Shown here one piece after another: positions 1 through 8,285 of a DNA stretch of 64,000 bases. Origin of the DNA: Bacteroidota bacterium (lineage in GTDB: Bacteria; Bacteroidota; Bacteroidia; Bacteroidales; DTGW01); the NCBI GenBank assembly GCA_029572965.1, contig JAKPQD010000309.1, forward strand, positions 1 to 64,000, in the 5' to 3' direction. Made by a program: the position numbers and the translations under genes. Each line of letters starts with the position of its first letter. Positions within the stretch are counted from its first letter, which is position 1. Below the pieces are notes generated by a model. The model saw only the letters and a list, made by a program, of their open reading frames with translations, made no database searches and was not told the DNA's origin.

Positions 1-1
1 T

Positions 2-370
2 AGCGCCCTGCCTTGCCCTACAGGTACTATACCTTATACCCAGGCTGGTCCGACTGCGACTTTAACAATAACCTGCCCTGTAAATGGAAATAAAGAAGTA
101 TCAGTAAACTGGTCGCTTTCATGCAGCAATGCCGGGTGGAATGGCGGAGTTGCCATGACTGGCACAGCTGTACTCGGAAATGGCAACACCATTGACTTAT
201 CTGGCGTGAACCTTTCGCACCCCGGTACTTATACCCTGACCATTGTAAATATAACCGACCGTATAGCCACAAAGTCAGGTTTAACAGCCATCCCCGATGG
301 TACAAGCAACACATTTGTATTGTTGCCAACGCCGGTTACCGGCCCTATGTACCATGTTCCTAACCAATAA
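2..370 (+). CDS. C-terminal part of an exported repeat/surface protein (start outside window)
   Basis: The frame is open from base 2 and ends at the TAA at 368-370, so only the last 122 residues are present. The sequence is rich in Thr, Gly, Asn and Ser, as in extracellular beta-sandwich proteins of Bacteroidota. Its last 50 or so residues resemble the end of the next gene: both have a Y-x-(L/F)-T-(I/L) strand, then a K-S-(G)-L-T-A segment, then LPTPxTG and H-V-x-N-Q. The two are therefore tandem paralogs. Codon use here is mixed, with many C/G-ending codons, unlike the paralog. I do not recognise a named family. A role as a T9SS or surface-matrix substrate is inferred from context only. Confidence 0.75.
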   Translation, partial: SALPCPTGTIPYTQAGPTATLTITCPVNGNKEVSVNWSLSCSNAGWNGGVAMTGTAVLGNGNTIDLSGVNLSHPGTYTLTIVNITDRIATKSGLTAIPDGTSNTFVLLPTPVTGPMYHVPNQ

Positions 371-465
371 TTTTTGAAATAACAAACCTGACAGGTAACT
401 GCCAGGTTTTTGCATAAAATATAATAATTACAATTTTTTTTTATTAACATTTAAATTTTATTACC

Positions 466-1482
466 ATGAGAACAAAAAATTTATTTCGTTCGATCGTTGC
501 TGCTACTTTAGCAGTCGTTTCTACCAGTGCTTTCGCACAATTAACTACAACAGGTTCTGCTACTGTTGATAAAGGTACTCCATATGCTTATACAAGTCCA
601 ACAAGTGGTGCTAATCCAGAAGTTGTAGATTTTGTAACAGTTGGTAGTACAATGCCTTATTCTGTAGTTCCAGACTCTACTATTCAAACTATTGTAGCAT
701 CTGGAGCCCCATTTCAAGCATCTTCTTACAACTGGCGTTTAGGAACAACTCCACTTGGATCTTTAAGACAAGCTGATGGATCAACAGCTCTTGCTAATAT
801 TGCTACCGATCCAGCACCTTATAATGCAGGATATTATCTCGATTATGATGTTGCTGTTATTTGGGGTAATACGCCTGGTATTGATTCTATAAAAGTAAGC
901 GAGCATAGCAGAAATAATGGAGGTCTTCAAACTTGTGATGGAGCAGACACTACTTTATATGTATATGTAATGCCTAAGCCTACTGCTCAGTTTATTGAAG
1001 CTGGAACTCTTGCAGGAGCTACTAATATTGTTGGTACTGCTAACGATGCTATTGTTGGAGGTTGCGGAATAGCAGGCTCTACACTTCATTTTAATGTAAC
1101 TTTTACTGGTACTCAAGATTTTTATGTTTATTATAGTTCTGTTTATACTCCATTTGGAGGATTAGCTGCCCCAGCTGTTACAGGAAGTGTTACAACGGGA
1201 TTAGGCGCTGCTAATTTTTATACAGCTACACCAACTGTTCCAAATACTGACGCAGTTACTGATGCATTTACTTTTGCAATTCCTGCTGCAACTTATGGTA
1301 AATATGTATTTACCCTTACTGGCGTAAATGACTTAGTATCAAGAAAATCTCTTACTGCAGCAGATATGGGTACTTTAGTTAATACTACAGGATCTGCTCC
1401 AGCTGGACCAACTTTGACAGTTTATTCATTGCCTACTCCTACTACAGGTAGGGTATTACATGTAACTAACCAAGGTTGGTAG
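466..1482 (+). CDS. Exported beta-rich protein of unknown function, probably highly expressed
   Basis: The 338-residue product begins with a clear signal peptide: a basic N-terminus (MRTKNLFR), a hydrophobic core and a likely cleavage after SAFA-Q near residue 24. The rest is rich in Thr, Gly, Ala, Ser and Asn with no membrane segment, so an extracellular or outer-surface protein is likely. The end (LPTPTTG, then HVTNQ) matches the end of the preceding gene. Codons are very uniform and mostly end in A or T (GCT, ACT, GTT, GGT), unlike the neighbours, which suggests strong expression or a different origin. The start is preceded by an A/T-only stretch and no Shine-Dalgarno. It lies in a T9SS gene group, but the typical type A or B sorting domain is not obvious. 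Function unknown. Confidence 0.85.
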   Translation: MRTKNLFRSIVAATLAVVSTSAFAQLTTTGSATVDKGTPYAYTSPTSGANPEVVDFVTVGSTMPYSVVPDSTIQTIVASGAPFQASSYNWRLGTTPLGSLRQADGSTALANIATDPAPYNAGYYLDYDVAVIWGNTPGIDSIKVSEHSRNNGGLQTCDGADTTLYVYVMPKPTAQFIEAGTLAGATNIVGTANDAIVGGCGIAGSTLHFNVTFTGTQDFYVYYSSVYTPFGGLAAPAVTGSVTTGLGAANFYTATPTVPNTDAVTDAFTFAIPAATYGKYVFTLTGVNDLVSRKSLTAADMGTLVNTTGSAPAGPTLTVYSLPTPTTGRVLHVTNQGW

Positions 1483-1525
1483 TAGATATTTTAATTTAAC
1501 CAAAATATCTCATGGTAAAGATATA

Positions 1526-1570
1526 GCCCAAAACGGGGTATTGCCTGAGCAGGCAATACCCCATAGCGGG
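1526..1570. terminator. Long perfect hairpin after the exported protein gene
   Basis: A 13-bp perfect inverted repeat (GGGGTATTGCCTG at 1535-1547 and its complement at 1550-1562) has a two-base centre. It is flanked by a further GCCC/GGGC pair at 1527-1530 and 1567-1570. No T-run follows on the + strand, so it is not a standard intrinsic terminator. It may protect the 3' end of the upstream mRNA or limit read-through into the gene at 1732. Confidence 0.5.
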
Positions 1571-1731
1571 CAATCATGAGTATAAATGGTTGGGAATTGT
1601 TGTGTTTCCTGGTAAAGGGAAGCCATACATGTGCATATAGGTTTATACTGCATTCATTATATATGAATTGGGTTTTGTGCAAGCATATATAAAAGCAATG
1701 GGTTACTTATACCATATTATATTATATAAAA

Positions 1732-2835
1732 GTGTTAAAAACTAAGCATACCATATTAATATTATTGCTATTATCTGTCTTTGCCTGGGGCAAGGCACAG
1801 GTAATGGATACGGTATGTACGCAAAGCATCGTCGGCTTTATGACTAAGCCCGACCCGCTTATAAGCGACTACCATATTATGTGGCACTTAGATTTTGACA
1901 CTTCAAAGATTATTGATTCAAAAACAACTATCAACGGCGACACCCTGAAAATACACTTTGGCAACTCAAAAGGCTGGTTCAGGGTTGGGGGCCAGATTAT
2001 CTCTGACATTGGTCCTACAGGACTGAATAAATGCGAGGGCGATATTGTTTGGGACTCGGTATATGTATGGGGCTATGGCAATATTGACCTTCCCGACACC
2101 CTTATCCGATGCGAAAATGAACCGTTTGTACTTGCTGTTGACGAAGGACTTCGGAGTTATAAGTGGAGCTCGCTAAATGGCAATGGAAACGTATATAGAG
2201 GTATAGCTACAAAATCGGATACCATCTGGGTATCAGCCAGGGATCAGCACAACTGCTTATTGACCGATACTACCAAATTGACAGTTTATCCGTTGCCGAC
2301 ATTTGATATCCTCGACTACAGAAGTGGCAAAGCTATAAAAGACACCATGCTTTGCGGTACCGACCAGGTAACATTGGATGCCAACAGTTTCGCTACATAC
2401 CTCAACTGGAACACAGGTGAAATCTCGCAGCAAATTGTTGTTAACCCCATTGAGCTAAATACTAAGGATACTGTCAGGTATTATAAAGCCACCGCTATAA
2501 TGGACTATGAATATGCAAGCTGCCAATATGAAGATTCTGTAGCAGTGCTTGCCTGCTTCACTGGCGAAATCGAAGGTATCCCTACAGTTATTACCCCTAA
2601 CGGAGATGGCCACAATGACGACTGGAATATTCCTAACCTCAACAGAGACCCTGCATGTACCATAGACATTTACGACCGTTGGGGCAGATTAGTATTCCAC
2701 TCAAGAGGCTATGCCAAAAATTGGGACGGCAAGGGCAATGACGGTAAAGCTTTACCTATGGATAACTACTTCTATATTATCAAACTGAGTGGCAATACCA
2801 AAACTTTAATCGGTAATATTACCATCATCAGGTAA
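1732..2835 (+). CDS. T9SS-sorted surface protein with gliding-type C-terminal domain
   Basis: The 367-residue protein has an N-terminal signal peptide (hydrophobic ILILLLLSVFAWG, residues 8-20, then KAQ). A middle part has PKD/Ig-like character (ending DTTKLTVYPLP). The C-terminal domain of about 85 residues is typical of type IX secretion cargo (TIGR04131, CHU_C). Diagnostic motifs are ITPNGDGHNDDW, IYDRWGRLVF, NWDGKGNDGK and a final GNITIIR. The only supported start is GTG at 1732; an in-frame stop lies at 1690 with no ATG between. The PorP/SprF gene follows 105 bp downstream. Such pairs are common, and SprF is known to be needed for secretion of its partner SprB in Flavobacterium. The role of the N-terminal part is unknown. 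Confidence 0.88.
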   Translation: MLKTKHTILILLLLSVFAWGKAQVMDTVCTQSIVGFMTKPDPLISDYHIMWHLDFDTSKIIDSKTTINGDTLKIHFGNSKGWFRVGGQIISDIGPTGLNKCEGDIVWDSVYVWGYGNIDLPDTLIRCENEPFVLAVDEGLRSYKWSSLNGNGNVYRGIATKSDTIWVSARDQHNCLLTDTTKLTVYPLPTFDILDYRSGKAIKDTMLCGTDQVTLDANSFATYLNWNTGEISQQIVVNPIELNTKDTVRYYKATAIMDYEYASCQYEDSVAVLACFTGEIEGIPTVITPNGDGHNDDWNIPNLNRDPACTIDIYDRWGRLVFHSRGYAKNWDGKGNDGKALPMDNYFYIIKLSGNTKTLIGNITIIR

Positions 2836-2886
2836 ATAACGTTCATCACTAAAAAAATGCCATTCATGTAAAAGACTGAAGATGTT

Positions 2887-2918
2887 TTTGAAACAAAAAA
2901 ATAAAAAATTTATATTTA
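2887..2918 (+). promoter_or_regulatory. Bacteroides-type promoter before porP/sprF
   Basis: TTTG at 2887-2890, a 20-base spacer, and TATATTTA at 2911-2918 match the -33/-7 pattern (TTTG-N19-21-TAnnTTTG) with one mismatch. This leaves a leader of roughly 15-20 bases before the ATG at 2941. Confidence 0.5.
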
Positions 2919-2940
2919 CACGCTAAAGAAAAAAAGTTGC

Positions 2941-3936
2941 ATGTACAAATTAAAAATGAGGATATTAACTCTTTTCCTGTTAATGTTAGCTATAAAAACA
3001 GTAAGTGTTTATGGCCAACAAGAACCCTCATATACCCAATACATGTACAACATGTTTTTGACTAATCCTGCCGCAGCTGGCAGTGATGGATCTACCTCTG
3101 TAAGTTTTACCGGAAGGGAACAATGGATAGGCTTCCCCGGTGCACCAAAAACCCACTCACTGTCAGCACAAACAAGGGTGCTGAAAAATAGCTTTATAGC
3201 TAAAGCCTTAAACTTACGTAAAAAATTCAGCCGTCGTTCGAGCAGCGGACGTATTGGTGCCGGTGCTCATATTTTTAGCGACATCAATGGACCTGTAATG
3301 CGTACCGGGCTTCACCTTACTTATGCTTATCACATTACTATCAGGCAAAGCCAGTTGTCTTTCGGTTTGACAATGATGCCTTACCAATTTAACACCATTA
3401 ATAGCTTTTTTAAAAATTACGACACTAACGATCCATTAATGATCAATTTAAAGCCAAGGTATGTTATTGATGGCAACTTTGGTATGCTTTATACCACGCC
3501 CGAATATTTTGGGGGGCTATCTGTTACTAACCTTTTTGAAAGTAACATCAAGTTTGGCGATAACTCAACTGCCGGATACCAAATATTACGTCATTACTGT
3601 ATCATGGGAGGGTACAAATTCCCTGTCAACAGGTATATCACCATAGAACCAACTTCTTTAATCAAATTTACCGAAATGGGGAGCTTCCAGATGGACATTA
3701 CCGGTCGTGTATTTTACAGAGATGACTACTGGGGCGGACTTGGTTATCGTACAGGGGCTAATGCCGGGGCTATCTCGCTATTAGCCGGCATACGCTTAAA
3801 AAAATACTATTTTGGGTATGCCTTTGACTTAAGTTTATCTCCTATCCAACAATATTCATACGGTTCGCACGAATTCATATTTATGCTTAAGTTTGGCGAA
3901 AACGCCCGTCGTTACCGCTGGTTGAACCGTTATTAG
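2941..3936 (+). CDS. PorP/SprF family outer-membrane protein (type IX secretion)
   Basis: The 331-residue protein has an N-terminal signal peptide (cleavage near VYG-QQ). It has the family signature at the mature N-terminus: QQEPSYTQYMYNMFLTNPA, then GREQWIGFPGAPKTHSLS. The rest alternates polar and aromatic residues as in a beta-barrel and ends in a barrel-like strand (HEFIFMLKFGE). The length is normal for PorP/SprF (TIGR03519). Members sit in the outer membrane and help export and anchor CHU_C-type cargo, here most likely the protein encoded just upstream. ATG at 2941 is taken as the start; ATG at 2956 (MRIL) is an alternative that keeps the signal peptide. Specific partner assignment is inference from adjacency. 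Confidence 0.9.
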   Translation: MYKLKMRILTLFLLMLAIKTVSVYGQQEPSYTQYMYNMFLTNPAAAGSDGSTSVSFTGREQWIGFPGAPKTHSLSAQTRVLKNSFIAKALNLRKKFSRRSSSGRIGAGAHIFSDINGPVMRTGLHLTYAYHITIRQSQLSFGLTMMPYQFNTINSFFKNYDTNDPLMINLKPRYVIDGNFGMLYTTPEYFGGLSVTNLFESNIKFGDNSTAGYQILRHYCIMGGYKFPVNRYITIEPTSLIKFTEMGSFQMDITGRVFYRDDYWGGLGYRTGANAGAISLLAGIRLKKYYFGYAFDLSLSPIQQYSYGSHEFIFMLKFGENARRYRWLNRY

Positions 3937-4212
3937 GGTTTAGGGGTTAGTGTTTAGTACCTCACCCTTTCAAATTCATTTTAACTTATTGCTTTAAAAT
4001 TTTCATGCCCTTATAATGTAATGAATTTTCATGCAATGTCTGGGGCAAACATTGGGCTATCGTAAAAAGTTTAATTTTAGGGCTGTAACTTCTTAAAGAA
4101 GAAGTAGTAGAAGTATAATCAATCAAAGTTTCAACAAAGAATACAAAGCGATAATAATCAACGATAATCTTTTACCATATCCCCCCCTTTTTAAGAGGTT
4201 GTTGGGATTTTT

Positions 4213-4944
4213 TTACTCTCCTCCTTTCTCAAAAGTAACATCGCCGCCGCTGGATAAACGGACATCCCGTCTTATGGGGCTGCCAATTACTTTTACATCT
4301 CCGCCACTGCTGGCTTCGGCAATAATTTCTTCTTTTACACAAACAGCAATATCAGCACCTGATGAAGCATTAGCTTTTGTGGTGCCAGCTATCAAACTTT
4401 TTGCTTTAATATCTGCACCAGAAGAAGCTGTAGCATTAAATACAGTAGCCTCTCCCAAAATGTTAATATCTGCCCCGGAAGAACTATTGGCAACAACATA
4501 CTTGCCCCTCACTTCAACAGTAATATCAGCAGCGCTGCTGGCATCCATTTCAAGATAATCAGTTTTGATAAGGCCTGCACCTTTTATATCTGCTCCTGAT
4601 GAAGCATACAGCTTTTCAATATTTACAGCAGTTACATAAATTTTGACTTTAGTAGGCTTTGAGCGGCCTTCACTTCTGTAGATATTCAACACCCCGTCAT
4701 TGTTTTCAAACTTTACATATTCAAGCATGTTTTCATCAGTTTCAATGACCACACGCTCAAAAGAGTCCTGCACTAAAGTAACATCCAGTCCTGCAGACAC
4801 GCAAACCCCTTTAAAGTCCTTCACATCAATTTCCTTTTTTACTATTTTGCCATTGCCTGCGATTAACTCCACGTTAGAGCATGAAATAAGGCCAACAAAA
4901 AATAGCATGATGGCCACGAGCACAGTTGATTTTTCTCTTTTCAT
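4213..4944 (-). CDS. Head-GIN domain (DUF2807) lipoprotein
   Basis: The 243-residue protein starts with a lipoprotein signal (LFFVGLISC, Cys near residue 22). The mature part matches the 'putative auto-transporter adhesin, head GIN' domain (PF10988). It starts with a K-x-F-x-G-V-x-V-S-A-G-L-D-V strand and continues with at least seven turns of an (A/S)-S-S-(G/A)-(A/G)-D-(I/V) repeat about 20 residues apart. This is the expected pattern of a right-handed beta-helix. It should be anchored in the periplasm or on the cell surface. The molecular function of this family is not established. The gene is monocistronic, between convergent porP/sprF and downstream-facing lpdA. Confidence 0.85.
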   Translation of the reverse strand: MKREKSTVLVAIMLFFVGLISCSNVELIAGNGKIVKKEIDVKDFKGVCVSAGLDVTLVQDSFERVVIETDENMLEYVKFENNDGVLNIYRSEGRSKPTKVKIYVTAVNIEKLYASSGADIKGAGLIKTDYLEMDASSAADITVEVRGKYVVANSSSGADINILGEATVFNATASSGADIKAKSLIAGTTKANASSGADIAVCVKEEIIAEASSGGDVKVIGSPIRRDVRLSSGGDVTFEKGGE

Positions 4945-5119
4945 CCGTAAATAATTTTTTTAATAAGGCCGGATGAACCCCGAAGGGCTCTCCGAAGGAA
5001 AACTCGCATGATGAATTATCATCCTTGTTTGTGTTTAACGAATCATGCTCGTTTCATTTTATTATAGTTTAATTTTGAAACTATGACGGTCGGAGAGAAT
5101 CAAAAGTTACAGAAAAAAA

Positions 5120-6511
5120 CTACAAATGTATTACTTCGCCATAAGCCTGGGCAGCAGCCTCCATAATAGCCTCGCTCATGGTCGGGTGTGGATGTATGGC
5201 TTTAATCAACTCATGTCCTGTAGTTTCAAGTTTTCGGGCAACAACAAGCTCTGCAATCATCTCGGTTACATTAAGGCCAATAAGATGTGCCCCAAGCAAC
5301 TCACCATATTTTGCATCAAAAATAAGTTTGACAAAACCATCTTTACTGCCTGCTGCACTGGCCTTACCTGATGCCATATACGGAAATTTACCTACCTTTA
5401 TCTCGTGCCCTTTTTCTTTAGCTTCTTTTTCGGTCATGCCCACAGAAGCAATTTCGGGAGTTGTATAAACACATGCCGGAATATTGCTATAATCAACAGG
5501 TTCAGGATTTAGCCCGGCTATTTTTTCAACACAAACAATACCTTCAGCCGATGCTACATGCGCCAATGCCGGCCCCGGAACGATATCGCCAATGGCATAA
5601 ATGCCTTTTACATTGGTTTGGTAATATTCATCAACAACAACTTTACCTTTCTCAACTTTAATGCCCAAATTTTCAAGGCCAATATTCTCAATATTAGGAG
5701 TAATGCCAACAGCAGAGAGTACAACCTCAGCTTCCTTAACTATTTCACCATTAGGTGTTTTTATCTTCACTTCACAAACATCCCCTTTTACTTGAACAGC
5801 CTCAACTGAAGAATTGGTAAGCACTTCCATGCCATCCTTTTTAAACGAACGTTCGAGTTGTTTTGACACGTCCTCATCTTCAAGCGGTACAATGGCAGGC
5901 AGAAATTCTACCAACGTGACTTTTGTTCCCATGGTATTGTAAAACGCTGCAAATTCGCTACCAATAGCTCCAGAACCTACTACTACCATTGACTTTGGAA
6001 GTTTTGGCAGCGTCAAGGCCTGTCTGTAGCCGATAATTTTCACCCCGTCTTGTTTCAAATTGGGCAACTCCTTTGACCTTGCCCCGGTAGCCAAAATGAT
6101 ATGCTGTGCTGTCAATTCTTTCTTTGAGCCATCTGCCGCTTCAACCTCAACAGTATTAACAGCTTTTAGCTTTCCAAACCCTGCAATAACCTCAATCTTG
6201 TTTTTTTTCATCAAAAACTGAACCCCTTTGCTCATGCCTTCAGCAACAGTCCTGCTGCGCTTTACAACAGCGTCAAAATCAACAGCAGCCTCTCCCGGCA
6301 GCTTAATACCATACTCAGCAGCATGTTTGGCATAACTATAAACCTGGGCACTCTTGAGTAGCGCCTTTGTAGGAATGCAACCCCAATTAAGGCAAATACC
6401 CCCTATTTCACTGCGCTCGACAATAGCTACTTTCTTTCCCAGCTGTGAAGCCCTGATAGCAGCCACATAACCTCCAGGGCCACTTCCTATGACAATGATA
6501 TCGTAGTCCAT
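5120..6511 (-). CDS. lpdA: Dihydrolipoyl dehydrogenase (E3)
   Basis: The 463-residue flavoprotein re-oxidises dihydrolipoamide in 2-oxo-acid dehydrogenase complexes or the glycine cleavage system, passing electrons to NAD+. Seen in the sequence: the N-terminal FAD dinucleotide fold (GSGPGGYVAA, residues 9-18), the redox disulfide motif GGICLNWGCIPTK (Cys40 and Cys45), and a second dinucleotide fold for NAD (VVGSGAIGSEFA). The FAD-binding segment YAIGDI and the C-terminal catalytic His-Glu region HPHPTMSEA are also present. The length is normal. No E1 or E2 genes lie nearby, so it probably serves complexes encoded elsewhere. The start ATG is the first residue of the FAD fold (MDYDIIVIG), which fixes it. 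Confidence 0.96.
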   Translation of the reverse strand: MDYDIIVIGSGPGGYVAAIRASQLGKKVAIVERSEIGGICLNWGCIPTKALLKSAQVYSYAKHAAEYGIKLPGEAAVDFDAVVKRSRTVAEGMSKGVQFLMKKNKIEVIAGFGKLKAVNTVEVEAADGSKKELTAQHIILATGARSKELPNLKQDGVKIIGYRQALTLPKLPKSMVVVGSGAIGSEFAAFYNTMGTKVTLVEFLPAIVPLEDEDVSKQLERSFKKDGMEVLTNSSVEAVQVKGDVCEVKIKTPNGEIVKEAEVVLSAVGITPNIENIGLENLGIKVEKGKVVVDEYYQTNVKGIYAIGDIVPGPALAHVASAEGIVCVEKIAGLNPEPVDYSNIPACVYTTPEIASVGMTEKEAKEKGHEIKVGKFPYMASGKASAAGSKDGFVKLIFDAKYGELLGAHLIGLNVTEMIAELVVARKLETTGHELIKAIHPHPTMSEAIMEAAAQAYGEVIHL

Positions 6512-6579
6512 AATATTAGTTTTTCTGTTTTAATGGAATTAAACAACTTAAATGAAAAAAAAGTTCAGTTTTAATACTA

Positions 6580-6612
6580 ACCCTAAAATCCCCTAAAGGG
6601 GACTTGTTACAA
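6580..6612. repeat. Short palindromic intergenic element
   Basis: Between lpdA and the DUF2797 gene the spacer holds TCCCCTAAAGGGGA (6592-6605), a perfect palindrome within AT-rich DNA. Elements like this recur as dispersed repeats in many Bacteroidota genomes; only one exact copy was noticed in this window. No T-run follows. Confidence 0.3.
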
Positions 6613-6694
6613 TCAAGCAGTTAAAATCATTTTTAGAAATTTCAAGTCTTCCTTCATTAATCATTAACCATTTACCATTAATAATTATCATTTA

Positions 6695-7495
6695 TCATTC
6701 AACATTAACACTCACCTTATACCCGCCAAATTTCCTGATGTTCAACACTCCCCCATCTTCAAATATCAGGTATTGCCCTCTTATCCCGGACAATTTACCC
6801 TCAATATCAGGTTGTTTTTCCAAATCCAGGCTTTTGACCTTCTGAGGATAAGCATTTACAGGATATTGAAAATCTACTACCTGTTCATTTTCTGAAAGAT
6901 ACCCAAGCAAATCAGAAGGTAATACGGATGCTACTTTGTCAAAAATAGCATCAAATGAAGGCTCTTTCTCTACTTTGTTGGTAAGCATAGACCGCCAGTT
7001 GGTTTTATCAGGCAGATACTGTTTCAGGGCAACTTCTATGCAGCCTGCCAGATACCTGTTTGGTGTACGAGCTATAATACGGGTTTTTTCAGCACCCTGG
7101 TCAATCCATCGATAAGGAATCTGGGTATGTCGCGTTATACCCACTTTTATATGGTCAACAGAAGCCAGGTACACAATATGTTCAATGAGGCAATGCGCTT
7201 TGGCAAACTCCATATCTCTGGCTATTCCTTCGTGGGCACGACAAAGCTCGGGACGAAAAACACATTCTTCGGTTTCGGGGGCAGAGGTAAAACATGTATA
7301 ACAATAGCCTTGCTGAAATGAGGTTTTGGTGCGCTTTCCACATTTGATGCAGTATATCTCGCCAGCATAACTAATGCGTACAAGCTTTCCAAGCCATTGG
7401 TTGATGTTTATTTTCTCATTTCCTGACTCCAGAAAATAGGTTATTGGCGATGTATGCTCGGAAATCAGTTTTCCTAAAATGCAATTGTAATTCAT
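6695..7495 (-). CDS. DUF2797 domain protein with zinc-ribbon
   Basis: The 266-residue protein resembles the DUF2797 family (PF10977). An N-terminal segment contains a four-cysteine cluster, C-x2-C (CIKCGKR) followed by C-x2-C (CYTCF), likely to bind zinc. Further cysteines lie downstream (EECVFRPELCRAH). The core motif HIKVGITRHTQIPYRWIDQGA is the most diagnostic part. It resembles the GIY-YIG-like K-V-G-x-T element, so a nuclease-like fold is possible, but no activity is established for the family. It stands alone between the lpdA spacer and the PIN toxin-antitoxin pair. Function unknown. Confidence 0.75.
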   Translation of the reverse strand: MNYNCILGKLISEHTSPITYFLESGNEKININQWLGKLVRISYAGEIYCIKCGKRTKTSFQQGYCYTCFTSAPETEECVFRPELCRAHEGIARDMEFAKAHCLIEHIVYLASVDHIKVGITRHTQIPYRWIDQGAEKTRIIARTPNRYLAGCIEVALKQYLPDKTNWRSMLTNKVEKEPSFDAIFDKVASVLPSDLLGYLSENEQVVDFQYPVNAYPQKVKSLDLEKQPDIEGKLSGIRGQYLIFEDGGVLNIRKFGGYKVSVNVE

Positions 7496-7579
7496 GAGAA
7501 AATATTTATTATAAACTTTTTGGTACTATGGAATATCCATGATACGATTTTTATATTCTTTTTAGTGAGTTCAGTTACA

Positions 7580-8023
7580 TCATGGATGTTTCATTATCAT
7601 CCTATATAAATCATCCGTATTTACGAACTTTATCCATTTCTTCTTTTGCAAGCCTCTTATCAGCCTTTTATCCCCGCTCCATAATTTTCCCCTGATATGT
7701 TCAGTTAATGCAACAAATTCGCAATCGTCAACATCAACATCTTTCGTTAACAATTCACAATCATAATATATTTCTTTGGGGATCAGGCTAATATTAACAA
7801 ATCTGATGCGACTTGTTATCAAACTTATCATCCTGTCTAAGTCATAATTGGAATACCCTGTCAAGCTAATGATTTTATCGCGATGGCTACTAATCTCGTA
7901 TATAAGTCGCTCAGTAGAATAAAAATTTAACCTGGTCTTAGGTTGCAGAATTATCTGGGAAATATATGAATTGGTGCTAAGTAAGGCGCTAAATACTATG
8001 TTGGTATCTACAACAATCCTCAT
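7580..8023 (-). CDS. PIN-domain toxin (putative VapC-like RNase)
   Basis: The 147-residue protein matches the PIN family 'putative toxin-antitoxin system toxin component' (TIGR00305 type). It opens with the first acidic motif (MRIVVDTNIVFSALLS, Asp6). The later acidic residues are in DVDVDDCEFVALTE and WSGDKRL. PIN domains are Mg2+-dependent endoribonucleases; VapC toxins typically cut tRNA or rRNA. The start codon overlaps the stop of the upstream small gene by four bases (8020-8023), the usual antitoxin-toxin coupling. The target RNA is unknown. Confidence 0.82.
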   Translation of the reverse strand: MRIVVDTNIVFSALLSTNSYISQIILQPKTRLNFYSTERLIYEISSHRDKIISLTGYSNYDLDRMISLITSRIRFVNISLIPKEIYYDCELLTKDVDVDDCEFVALTEHIRGKLWSGDKRLIRGLQKKKWIKFVNTDDLYRMIMKHP

Positions 8024-8223
8024 AGATTAAGCGTCGATTTAGTTGCAGCCCAACGTCCTTTCTTTATTGTTTTAACCAGTTCATCAACATCTTTTTGGGT
8101 TGCTTTTGATTTCTTGGCAATTTCTTTATATTCAAGCAAGTCGGCCATATCCTGCAACTCATCTACATTGGTATCTGCTGGCAACCTGAAAATTATTTCC
8201 TTATTTGTCCTTTCTATAATCAT
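8020..8223 (-). CDS. Antitoxin of the PIN toxin pair
   Basis: A 67-residue acidic/basic mixed protein precedes and overlaps the PIN toxin by four bases. It starts with a beta-strand-like segment (MIIERTNKEIIFRLP) and continues as a helical, charged region (VDELQDMADLLEYKEIAKK), then a basic C-terminus (KKGRWAATKS). This is the usual layout of a DNA-binding or dimerising N-terminus with a toxin-binding tail, but I do not recognise the exact antitoxin family. The role rests mainly on position. Such pairs normally repress their own promoter. Confidence 0.65.
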   Translation of the reverse strand: MIIERTNKEIIFRLPADTNVDELQDMADLLEYKEIAKKSKATQKDVDELVKTIKKGRWAATKSTLNL

Positions 8224-8285
8224 CGCCTTACAATTTAGGTAAAGTTAGTTTTTTTGAGTCATTTTTGCAAGAAGGGAGCACTTCC

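Noticed and set aside
1420-1482. LPTPTTG near the C-terminus read as an LPXTG sortase signal
   Set aside because: No hydrophobic helix and positive tail follow it, and the organism looks Gram-negative without sortase context. The resemblance is by chance.
4700-4954. Frames antisense to the head-GIN gene and similar long antisense frames in rpoB, rpoC and tuf
   Set aside because: They mirror repetitive or biased codons of the real gene, have no start context and match no family.
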